Source: Zygnema cylindricum (taxonomy: Eukaryota; Streptophyta; Zygnematophyceae; Zygnematales; Zygnemataceae). Taken from it: a stretch of 64,000 nucleotides of DNA. Below are positions 35,946 through 47,045 of the stretch, one piece after another. Where the stretch lies: assembly GCA_037447655.1 (NCBI GenBank), contig JBBHKE010002952.1, positions 315,591 to 379,590 on the forward strand. Direction: 5' to 3'. Every line of letters starts with the position of its first letter. Positions within the stretch are counted from its first letter, which is position 1. The notes under the pieces were generated by a model. It was not told where the DNA came from. It saw only the letters and a list, made by a program, of their open reading frames with translations, and searched no databases. Both the position numbers and the translations under genes were made by a program.

Positions 35946-37217
35946 GAGGAAAACAAGAAAAAGGTAAGAGAAAACTGCTCACTTTTTTAACAAAAACTGA
36001 TTAGTTTCTCCCCCTTTTTTCTCCCACTCTTTCAGATTAAAAATTATAAAGATGGTGAGCTCGACATTCTGTACTTTCTTTTTCTCTCTTTCTACATTCC
36101 GCTCTGTTGTTGTAATTGCTTCAGCTCAGATTGAAGCTGTGATAAGTCAAACATTGTGCAAACAAAATTTCTTATGTGGAGAGAAAAGCCAATTTGTTCC
36201 TGGTGAGTTCTCAACTTCTCACTCTTCATTGCCTTTGTCAAAGTACAGTACCCACCGTACCGTACAGTACTGTACTGTCCCGTCTAAAATATATTGTGCT
36301 TTTCTGAAACATACTGAACTGTACGCTTATCATATGGCACGTTCGTACGCTTTCCTTCACTCTGCCTATAGCCCATAGTTCAAAGGTAGGCGTTTTTATT
36401 GTAGGCCTTTGGTCGGCGCCTTTATCGTAAGTTGTGTTATGGGCTTTTCATGTCATCTTCTTAGATCGCTACTTTGATCAGCGACCGTCCGATCGTCTGA
36501 ATCTGACGGTGTAAATAAAATTTATGGTCCGAATGTTTTAATTGGTCCAATTTTTGGTCCGAGTGTTTTAATTGGTCCAAATAGGTACGAATACAATATG
36601 GGTCTTAAGGTCATATCGTATATTTTGCATACAATAGGCATATTGTATGGGCCTACTTTCACCTACTTTTGAACTATGCTATAGCCCTATACGGAGCGCC
36701 GGAGCGGTAATTAATTAGTCGGATACGGAATCTGATGTTACTTAACCGTCGAAAGTCGAGCAAAGGTTCTTCAGTTACCGTAAAACATCTTCTCTGTTTA
36801 CTGTAAAACTGGGAATCAGTTCGGTTCCCTGGTTGGCTGCATCATTGTGGTACAATGGCCTGAACGAAAACACTTGAACATAAGTTTACTGTTCGCATTA
36901 TTTAACGTATGAAACGCACACATGTAGATTACTAGATTTGCTTATGTTTTCATCAACGCTTGTTCACTAAAAAGAAACTATGTGCTACTGTACTTACACG
37001 TAACCGTACGGTCCAACATGTTTTCTGGTTACCACATGTGCCAGGACATTCAGGACGTGTGTAACGCACTTTGGGGACGTACGGCCGTCCGTTTCCATTT
37101 GCCCTAAAGCTGCTGCATGTTTTCTCTTAGGTTTCTCTTTCAGCCGCCATTGCCAGCAGCTAGGCAAGCTACTGGAACACGAAATTTTGAAGTTCTCTTT
37201 TTCGACTATTTGCAACC
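35946..37217. promoter_or_regulatory. Divergent region between glycosyltransferase and eS30, with MITE
   Basis: This 1.27 kb interval must hold both promoters. MITE family A copy 2 occupies 36375-36677. A pyrimidine-rich stretch (TTCTCTTAGGTTTCTCTTTC, 37126-37145) lies just upstream of the eS30 start, which fits a ribosomal-protein 5' leader (inference). Confidence 0.45.
36375..36677. mobile_element. MITE family A, copy 2
   Basis: A 303 bp element with ends ATAGTTCAAAGGTAGGCG and CACCTACTTTTGAACTAT. It is flanked by the 9 bp duplication CTATAGCCC (36366-36374 and 36679-36687; one extra G precedes the right copy). Orientation is opposite to copy 1. Confidence 0.93.
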
Positions 37218-38428
37218 ATGAGTGAGTCAATGGCATCCTCCTCTATTGCTCAGGCGTTATTCCAGACGCTCTTTTCCATTCCCGGATCGTTATTTTTATA
37301 ACTCGTTCATCTTTATTTTTTTTTAGGATGAATGCTCAATATGTAGGAAACAAGCTCTAAGTTATCAATGTCTAGTCATTGATTATTAATGTTTAAATCT
37401 AAACAATTTGGCGTATATTCTGCATACATCACTTTTATTCCAAGGTTTAATAGTTGTTTACGCTCATTAACAGCTTAATTATAGCTTGTATAAGCAGGTA
37501 CATGATAAATTTACTGTAAGAGACGTGTTAGCATTTGTTCATGCGAACTATGCGAAGGAAGTGAGATATTTTGTTGGGATAGCTCATTTTTTCGGTTCCT
37601 TTTTAGGGTTTTTTATTTTTATCTATCTGAAAGATCAAGTATCAAGTAAAAATCTCCTTCCTGAGCTAAAGCCATTGAGTCTGATGGAATATTTAATTTT
37701 TTTTGTTCGTTTCTTTGTCCACAGGTAAAGTGCACGGATCTTTGGCACGTGCTGGGAAGGTTCGTGGTCAGACGCCTAAGGTTGCCAAACAGGACAAGAA
37801 GAAGAGGCCAAAGGGACGTGCATACAAGCGTGTGCAATATACTAGACGTTTTGTGACTGCTGGTAAGTTTTCTCGCTTTCGTGCTTTTTTTTCCTTTTTT
37901 TTTTTTGGAAGTTATTGATTTTCGTTCTATTATTAGTTTAGACGGTGACTGGTTTTTTCTCCAATTAATGGTGCATGTCACTAAAACATTTAGGCAAATA
38001 CAGAGTGACACAAAGGGCATAAGAATAAGGATCATAACAAGAATAAGAATAAGAAAAAGGCATTTTGGCTGCAGTCAAACACTGTTTTGATTCTATGCGG
38101 GCAGAGGAAAGTCAATGGAAGATATCTGAGCTTATGAAATAACTGATAACTGGGTTTCTAAACTTAAGAAATAGACAGCCTATCTTTGCCTAAAACTCCC
38201 TTATTTTCAAATTTTCAATACCTAGTACTTTTCGGCAATTTCCTCATTGATTTTCTTACATTCCTTCTGTGCAATGCTTATTATTTACATCCTTTTGTGC
38301 ATTACTAAATGTTTTACACTCCTTACTGCAACACTCATGAGTCTGTTTTTTGTTTTCTGGCTGCCGTAACGACAGTGGTTGGATTTGGAAAGAAGCGTGG
38401 ACCTAACTCTTCTGAGAAGAACTCTTAG
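37218..38428 (+). CDS. RPS30: Ribosomal protein eS30
   Basis: A small basic protein of the 40S ribosomal subunit. Three exons, 37218-37221, 37725-37862 and 38376-38428, give 64 residues in phase. Exon 1 contributes only ATG plus one base (ATGA|GTGAGT). Exon 2 begins [19 protein letters not shown] and continues QYTRRFVTA; exon 3 ends [15 protein letters not shown] plus NS. As in plants, there is no ubiquitin-like domain upstream, unlike animal FAU. The C-terminal GPNSSEK is the plant-type ending. The start codon separated by an intron from the body is an unusual but consistent model; a different first exon cannot be excluded. Confidence 0.93.
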
Positions 38429-41400
38429 ATGGCAGTGAGTTTTCTTTCCCTCTACTTTTTCCTCTCCTTTCTCCTCTCTCTCTCTCTCTCTCCTTCTCCG
38501 TCTTTTGTTCTCGTGCTTTTTCTCTTTTACGTTACGGTTTCATTTTAGCCTTTGCAACTCTGATTCTGTACAGTAGAGGTCTATTTCTCTCTTGAACATA
38601 TGGAAGTTAGAATTTTTTCCGCTCTCTTCCCTCTTTTTTCCCTCTCTTCCCTCTTTTTCCCTCTCTTCCCTCTTTTTTCCCTCTCTTCCCTCTTTTTTCC
38701 CTCTCTTCCCTCTTTTCTTTCCCCCCTCCCCTTTTCTTTCAGTTCCCCCTTTCTCTTCCCCCTTTCTTCTCTCCCCCCTTCTCTTTTTCTCTCCCCTTTT
38801 TCTTCCTATTTTTTATTAGGTTTGATGAATGTCTTCAGCAGTTGACACGTTTTGATTTTGATTCATCGTAGCAAGATGAGGGCTTTTAAGATTTTTAAGG
38901 GGTGTTCACTTGAAACTTCATGTCTAGGGTTTTAGCATATGTCAAATGTGTGAAGACAGTGGAAACGCTATATCCGGTCACCCTGTGTTGCATGCGTATT
39001 ATACGTATGGGGCAACTACATATAGCGTTTTTATACCTTTTTGCAAGTTCAAACCACGGATTTTCGACGTTCGCTTGCTTATCGAGTCACAAACTGGTCA
39101 ATTTTTGCTCTTGCAGGAACAAATTTGTGAATGTTTTCAGCGTCGAGCAAGAATGGCGGGAATATTTTACTTCTGTTCTTTTGCCATAATAATCTGTGAA
39201 GGAGAAGATTTGGCAGAAAAGGAAAGGGGCGTAGCATAAGATGGCATGCTTTATGTGAGAGTAGGAATGAAGTGAGCCATTTATGCTATAATGTAATTCT
39301 TAGAGCATCTGGGGGACACTGTTCAGAAGTGTCCATCACTGCCCACCTCTGGAATGTAAGAAAAGTTCTGGCAATATAATCACGTGTCTTGACCACTTAA
39401 ATTGCGCCGAGGTCCGGTCTCCGTTTTTCGTTTGTGTGATGATTGGTCTTCGTTTTTCATTTTTGGTCCGTTTTGGTCTTTGTTGTTGGTCTCAAAAGCT
39501 CGGTTTGTGCTTTGAGCAATGTTTTGCACTAACGTTCAATGCGGTCTTTTGAAAATCTTGCTGTCCAAATAATAGGTTTGAACATAAAACAGTTTTAATA
39601 ATTCTATTTGTTTTTCTCCTTAACTCGGAACTTTGGTTAGCAGACCATAGTTATCCAACAACACTGAATTAAACCGCTGGCTATATATTCCTTAGCGCTA
39701 GAAATGATGCATGGATTACTATTTGAAGTTGTTTTGAATGTGTGTAAGACTGTAAAATAATTTGTAGACCTTAGTGAAATATTTTTTAGACCTTACTGTC
39801 TTTACTAATTTTCGCTGCTGAAACAAAAGATATTACTTTCCCACTCATCTTCGGTTCTCGATTCGGTTTTTCTGCAATTTTGCTGTAGTTTTGGCGTTGT
39901 ACATTAAAGGAAACTGAATTTTGTGTTCTTAAGCGCTATTTGTTGGAGGCTTCCCATTAGTACATGGATGTTTTTATTTGCGTCAGAAGCGTTTGCATGG
40001 ATCATAAGACTAAAGTGTGACAAGTACATCTAAAAGATGTTGGTTTAAAAATAAAACTTATAGCTCATAATCGCAAAAATCTTTATCATGTGTAATGTAA
40101 CATCGTACAACGTTGAGGAACGATGAAAATAAAAGCAAGCAAAAACAAACGAAAAAAAAAAAAAGGCTGGTTCTTATTCCTGTTTCCCCCCGTTTCTTTC
40201 TCCCCGTTCCTTTGTTTTTTCTTCCCTTTCTCTACATCACCAACACTCTTCTCTTGCACCCTCCCTTTCACCCTCATACATATATATTCCTTCCACGTCT
40301 TCTTATTCCATATACTTCAATTTCCTTTCCTAACGATGTCAAATACCACATCCACGGTCCTTCTATCTCTTCTACTTCCACCTAAATTTGGCAGGGTTCT
40401 AGGGTTTTTTTTATGGTTTTTAGGTTTTAAGGTATTTTAGGTTTTTTCTGGGTTTGTAGGGTCTTTTAGGGTTTTTTCCATGTTGACACTGTCTTGGATG
40501 TCATAACTATTTTGTGGATACGGTTGATTATGCTCGTCACAGCATAAGGAGTCCGCGACATTCTTAGCCTTTGCCTCCCCTTCCTCGAGTGCCACTCCAT
40601 TATAGTCTTCGACTACGTTTCCATCAGGGCTCAAACCAAAAGACTAGGCTTTTGTCCGTGATCTTGATAGATTGGGAGCCTATGATATGATATGATATGA
40701 TATGGGATTCCCTCGTCCTCGACTATACACCGTCATTCCTCTCATGAAAACACTCACACTCATGAGTGTTTGAGGCCCTTTGTCTCCCTTAATCCCACAA
40801 TATTTCCAATCCAATGGTCTTCGCTCCTTCTCATCTCCTCATGTTTTCTCTATGAGTTGTGGGTTCCTACCACCTCCAAGGCACTACTTCAGTTTGTGAT
40901 ACTATGGCTCTCTATTTGTTTCATTCCATTTTAAAGGAATGTTTGTTGCCTAGAGTATGAAATTCGAACTTTTATTTTATCCTTTTTGCATTTTCTCGAA
41001 AGGACTAAGTAATGATTACATTTTCGGCAAGGTTTGCCTATTGATCTATGCATTTCTAAATGCGTGTATTAACAACGTATCACTTGTAGGTTTGGGAACT
41101 AAGTACAAGATTTAGCATCGCTTTGTTACAAAAGAGGATTTACATCAAGGCAGTCATTCACAACCTGGTGAAGGGTTGAAAAGGGGTACAATAATTTATG
41201 GTGGATGGGCACAAAAAGATCGTTGGCATGATCTTGAAACATGGGAGGACTCGATAAATTCAAGTGTAATACCGGCAACCAAGCTACATTGCACCCTTTT
41301 TCCTTCTTTCTTGCTCCTTGGGGGAACCTCAAAGCGATAACCTTTGTTGCGCCTCTTGTTGGAAATGAAAAGTGGAGTCAATACAAACCGCTCTTGCTAA

Positions 41401-41938
41401 AGTCGTAGGTTAAACATGTCTGATTGGATAGTTGTGTGATAGGTGATGAGACAAATCACACGGACAACCACCAGTCGTCATTACCACGCCTAGCTCTTTG
41501 GAATGTTCATAATTCGAAAACAAAGGCATAAGATATACCAAATATATATTCAATGAGTTGGAAGAAAGATGTCCATGATTGAGAGAAACATCGAGTTTTC
41601 CAAAATAGAAGTGTGTGCGTGGAAAAAAGTGTTTGAAGATCGGAAAATAAAAAAAATAGATATCGTCTGTTTGTTTGTTTGTTCGCCTCTGTCCGTGACT
41701 TTTTCAACGTTTTTGATTGGATCTTTTTTAGCATCCTTGAGTTTTCACCTCTGTTATAGGCTCATATTCAACGTTTGTGTTGGTTTCTTCGCGGGCAATC
41801 AACGAGTGCCATGACACTCTACGTTAGTGCTATGACGAGCTTCACGAGGAGTTAATGTGACATGGATATTGTCGCCCTGTTGCCACAGTGACATAGACTT
41901 CGAGTTTCTTTTGACAACGTTGTCTCGGCCTCCACAAG
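38429..41938. other. Intergenic, no gene supported
   Basis: Contains CT arrays (38455-38500 and 38620-38815), a TATGATATGATATGATATG run near 40681-40703, and scattered short open frames. A stretch near 39110-39150 has an acceptor-like TTGCAG followed by about 15 open codons, and a minus-strand frame at 40640-40437 reads like protein (NVVEDYNGVALEEGEAKAKN), but neither can be joined to a gene. Minus-strand frames near 41380-41126 may be transposon remnants. Confidence 0.5.
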
Positions 41939-42285
41939 GTGAGTTTTGCAATCCTTCCGTCTGATACTACGACACGCCATGACGTTGTCTTCTTTGTTGT
42001 CAGCAACATTATCGTGCCTAAAGTTTCACGGTTCTTCCATCTCGTGTCCGTTGGTCTGTCAGTTGTGATTGGTTGCTTCACGATTATTCAATGTGGTTTT
42101 CGTGACACGTCGTGCTCTACTTTGAGCAATCAAACATTTTTAGCTTATTTGACTTTTTTGGAATGGAGCAATGTATGACAAAAAGAAACTACGAGATGAA
42201 AATAAGTATTTTGTGTTCCCATGTTTGTCCTATCCATGTCAACTATGTTGTTGTGTCTTGCGTAGCACGTGTAGGGCACTACTAT
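41939..42285 (+). repeat. Dispersed repeat, copy 2
   Basis: Matches the reverse complement of 14035-14425 across about 350 bp. It lies just beyond the 3' end of the R2-like element and may be a separate non-autonomous element. Confidence 0.8.
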
Positions 42286-42439
42286 AGATGTTAATGGTGA
42301 TACTTTGAGTAGTATAAAAGTTAAAGGTAAGGGTTCAATCAAGGAAAACTAGCTTCATAAAACCAATTCACCTCGTAAGTCCTCGAATCTCGAGGGAGCA
42401 TGGGCAGGGAGGTCCCTAACACGTAGGCGATCGATAACT

Positions 42440-45400
42440 TTAATAGTCAATCAAAGGAGGATAGAAGCTTTCACACGTTGTAAACCTACACATAAACGTT
42501 GACGATAAAAGAAGTAAGGACCGAAGCACGAGGGCTCCCAAATCCACGTGCTTGATCGAGGGCCTTCCACAAGTGCGGAGAAACTCGTCCAAAGCCGCAC
42601 CTAGACAACCAAATATCACGATTGCCATCGGAATAAAGCCATATATAACATCACGGTGGCCATAATCACGCTCCTTTTTCCTAGCCTTGTCACGGGCCGC
42701 CACTCCAATATGCTGAGCCGCTTGACTGACAACTATATCTGAGGTAGGGTTCGCCGAAACGTTGTCACGAAATATATGACGTGCACCATCGAAAAATATA
42801 AAATCAATCCGACGCGAAAGAATAATATGGGAAACTCCCGGCGAACAAAAAATGCCCCCACAAAACCAATAGTAGCGATGGTGTCACGAATGATGACGTG
42901 GGCATGAATCAACTCTCCCTTGTGGGAGCTACGAAGCAAATGGATGTCGTCCCTTTCAAGAACATGGTCACACGCGGACACAAGAGAGTCGAGCAAAGAT
43001 CGACGAGGGAGGCCAAGCGGAAACCCGAGGGTCGTTGTAAATTGAGCAGGCGTGAAATGAAGCATGGACAAAATAGGTGTAGCCAATAGCAAAGCTCGAG
43101 AACTAGGTCCACCACAGGAGAGAAAGTGTGCACACGAAGAATCGGAAGAAATCACCTCGAGAAGCTCGATCTAAATGGCAGTGACAAATTGATCAAAAAT
43201 GGATTCTTGGACATGCGCAACTGATGTCGTAATAAGAGTGGAGGGAACCCGCATGTCCACGAAAGCAACTGGAGGAAGAGAACATGACGCATAAAAAATG
43301 GACCATTCGAAGGCGAGCAAACCATCCGAAACACGGGGAACAACGGTAGGAAGAACAAGAGTGTCTCCAACCAAAAAACAAGAGAGAAAAGTGGAGGCAA
43401 CAAGACAACAACTTCCGAAATAGGCAACAACACGTGCCGTCAATAGTTAACTCAAACCGCCAGCAAAGACAAGAAAAAGGCTTGAAAGAGGGTTATAGGC
43501 CTAGATTCGCGATCAAAAGCCAGTGACCTAACAAAGTAAGAAGGACGCCCATGAGGAGATCATCAAAGACAAAAAAGGAGGAGACAAACGTTGGGATGGG
43601 AAAGGAAGTGCGAGTAAGATAGGAGGGGCGGTGGGAGAAACACCGTGTCAAAAGAACAAAAGCCACATGGGGATCAGAAAGGTTAGGAAGGTTGTCCATG
43701 TGGGACAAAATTGGTTCACGAAAGGATTCGAACCAATTGGGCAAACCAACACATGAATGCCCTCGGGTGGAGGAGTCTAAAAACTAGGAGGGGGAGTGAA
43801 AGAAGGAGGAATAGTACAAGGGACCAAACAACACACTTAGAGGGTTGGACAAAAAGGTTGAGTTCGGTCAAACGATCCTTGAAAAAGTTATCCAGTATAA
43901 CTTGGTCTAAAAGGCCAATAATGTGTGTATCATCCGCAACTGAAAGGAGGAGGCAAGAAGGGAAAGTGGTCGGAGCCCCTAATAATGAACAATGGCAAAC
44001 AAAGGGCCCCTAAGAGGGTCGCCTTGAGAGGGTCGCCTTGACGAGTGCTAAACGTGGAGGAAAGGGGGACAAAATCACCATCAGCGTAAAGGGGGAGGGG
44101 GAGGTTACTGATAAAAAACAAAGTGCCTTCACAAAGGGAAATATATTGACAATCGAAAAAGGTGTAGCCATAAGCTCCGAATAAGTGGTATTCCGTTGTA
44201 TTGAGTGCGTTAGAAACATCGACCTCAATGACTAACCAATCCAGATGGACATCCAACAAGGCTCGAGTCCCATGGACCACGACCTCACAACCCCCGCGAG
44301 TTACCACTACAAACTGGCGAGGAGAAAAATAATCATGGAAGGGTGTTTGGAGCGTGATGCAAATGTCGGGCCACTTTACGATATAATACCTCACCCAATC
44401 TAATAAGGCGGATCCCCCCATTGGGTTTGGTGACAACCACGAGGGGGGACGCCGAGAGAAGGTCACACATCCGAGAAGGGACATTGCCACCGCCAATAAG
44501 GGAACACACTCGAAAAAACATATCAAAACCACGGGCAATCGATTGAGAGGGGAAAACATCGCCAAATAACTCATAAAGAGTGTGTGATGGACCACCTACT
44601 AAAAGATGGGGGAAATGGTAAGGGCTTTGATGAAAGCATCGCAATCTAAAAAAAAACACTTCGACGGCTCAAAGGTGTAGATAAAGGGGGACAAAGGGGT
44701 AGGTGTCGGTGGATGAAGAGCTTGGAGAATCTAAGCAAATCAAGGAAAAAGATTAGATGGTTAGAGGGCCCGAACCGCTCGGGGAAGCTCACCAACACGG
44801 TCGAAATGAAAAGCACGTCAATAAGAGGATGAGACATCCGATGGCTTGAAAGTACAGCAACACGATTCTCAAGCTCGGCATGGAGGGCCCTCCAATCACC
44901 TTGAAGGAAACGTCGACATCGAGCCACTGTCTCTCGAGCCCCCCGCTACCACACCGACAACCTTGTAGGACTAGGACCCGGAGAGAATACATGAGGAGGA
45001 GGTTGCCAAGGACCAATATTTGTGGGACCAAAACAAATAGGGTTGAAAGGGAGGTGGAGGGCGTCCTACACTATAATCCGCACAGGCATTGGAATTCGCG
45101 AGTATAATCGTGGACAAGGGAACCCATATCATAAGACTTGAGTGCGTCTAGGTCACGTACAAAAGTCAAGTCCTTGATCGCATGGATGGACGGAAGTGTG
45201 GTGGGAGGAAGGGTATTAGATGAAGGGCTACCAAGGGCCACGAATCGTCGACAACTCCTTGTATGTCGAGAATAACCTGCACCACCCGCGAAATGGTTAT
45301 GACATCTATAGCATACTGTACATGTAGAGGTTTGTGTACGAGGTTTAGGTAGAGGAGGTGGGAGAGGGAGAAGGGGCATGGATGCGTGGCTTGACATGGT

Positions 45401-45571
45401 CAAGGAATCAAAAGGAAATGCATGGAAATTGATTGAATGAGAGGAAGAGAAAACGGTGGAGAGGANNNNNNNNNNGAGAAGGAGAGGGAGAGGGAGAAGG
45501 TGAGGGAGAGGGAGACTGTAACTACAGTAGATAAGATAATAGTTCAAAGGAGGTAATTTAATATATGACAT
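42440..45571 (-). mobile_element. Decayed R2-like non-LTR retrotransposon (zinc finger, reverse transcriptase, C-terminal endonuclease region)
   Basis: Read on the minus strand, the parts occur in the expected order. A zinc finger CYRCHNHFAGGAGYSRHTRSC-like block (first Cys to last Cys) lies near 45315-45255. The RT core follows, with KPNGGIRLIRLGEVLYRKV (about 44420-44360), motif A VIEVDVSNALN (about 44238-44206), motif B STRQGDPLKATLLGAL (about 44055-44005) and motif C VADDTHIIG (about 43942-43916). A thumb-like DPHVAFVLLTRCF comes near 43665, then LGFPLGLPRRSLLDS, and a Cys/His-containing block with an H..R pattern (about 43000-42880). The tail AARDKARKKERDYGHRD...FGCLGAALDEF is typical of this class. 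The frame changes many times, so the copy is dead. The second zinc motif and nuclease placement make it R2/NeSL-like rather than APE-type (inference). A 10 bp gap lies at 45466-45475. Confidence 0.82.
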
Positions 45572-45732
45572 CGATTCGATCTTGATAATAGAATAGATGA
45601 CATCAATGTCAGAGGGAGAGGGAGTGGAAGAGGGAGAGGGAGAGGAAGAGAGAGGGAGAGGGAGAGGAAGAGGAAGAGGAAGAGGGAGAGGGAGAGGTAG
45701 AGGGAGAGGGAGAGGGAGAGGGAGAGGAAGAG
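45477..45732. repeat. GAGAGG/GGGAGA arrays
   Basis: Two purine arrays, 45477-45515 and 45611-45732, separated by about 95 bp that includes TATGACATCGATTCGATC. The first abuts the gap at 45466-45475. Confidence 0.9.
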
Positions 45733-47045
45733 ATATATAATTTTGATTTGTCCAGAGTCAGATCACCAAAATCTCATAAACGTCGGTAACAACCATTCTA
45801 AATTTTGTGCCAACCTTATTTTCTACCGGCATTTCTCGACACCGAATGCTTTCTCTTTTCCGACAAAAACCCTAAAAACAATTTCTGCTAGCTTCTTCCA
45901 CTAAACATAAACCCTTCTTTCATTTACAGAAAAGCATTTGTAAGATTTAGGGTTTAAATCACAAGTAATTAATGGAATTTGAAGGCTTAGAAAAGTGGGA
46001 TACTCACATAGAATATGGGTCTTTTTAGGATTTGTAGGGATTTGTAGGGTTTTAGTAGCAAACCAAGAAACAAATAGACAACATACTTTTATACAAACCA
46101 CAGACAAAAAAGTGCTAAAACAATTGGAAACACCATATGTGGTATCTCCCACAGTATACGTGGATTATACCCAAAAAAGCCATAAAATACGAGTACAGTG
46201 AGTAGTCATTAAATACAAATTTTCCATTTGTTTTCACACATTTGATCTGTGTTCGGTAAGGAAACAAAAGCACAAATTTCTGATTCTGGAAAAAAAAAAG
46301 TACATTCTAATATATTTGACAGTAAATCTAGTATCCTACTCACTAAAGACAAAACTTATTTAGTAGTTGTTTTGCGTCTTATTCAGAGCAAGAGACCTGT
46401 GAGCCTATCTGCCTCGAGAGCGAAAAAAAAAAGACATGAGAACCACGAATTCTACAGACTCAAAGAGGTAGCACGACTTTATCTTTCGGTACTAAAAAAC
46501 AAAACAAAAATACAAACTAGAAAAAAAAACCAAACTTCAAAAAATAACCTTGAGTGCAATCAATATTACCAGAGCGTTTGACAAGCCTCTTCGGATCCAT
46601 ATCATCTGTACTATATCACTAAAGAAAGGAAAAAAAAAGTCTACAAGACAAACAAATCCAGTGAATGGTTTGAGAATTCCCGTTTTGTCGACATTTATTC
46701 CCACCACTATGTCCAATCTTGTCCATTTTTTGGCTCTTTTTACTTCAAAAACAAATTCGAGGAAGAAGCATATAGTCTTCATGGACGGTCAATCGAGCCC
46801 TTGACATTTTCCATAGGTCTCTCTCTCTCTCTCTCTCTCCCTCTCCCTCACCCTCTCCCCCTCTCCCTCTCAGCCTCTCCCTCACTCCCTCTCTCCCCCT
46901 TCCCCTCTCCCTCTCTCCCCCTCTCTCTCTTCCTCCTGTCTCTTCCTTCTCCTCTCTCTCACACACTCTCTCTCCCCCTCTCCGACTCTCTCCCCGTCTC
47001 TCTCCCCCCTCTCGCCGTCTCTCTCTCTCGCCACCTCTCTCTCCC
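45733..47045. other. Spacer downstream of TOR, no gene seen
   Basis: AT-rich sequence with short unsupported frames, then a CT array at 46818-47044 that runs to within a few bases of the TOR stop codon. The CT array is complementary to the GA arrays at 45477-45732. Confidence 0.6.

Noticed and set aside
40437-40640. Minus-strand frame with protein-like composition
   Set aside because: No start, splice partner or family; too short to call a gene.
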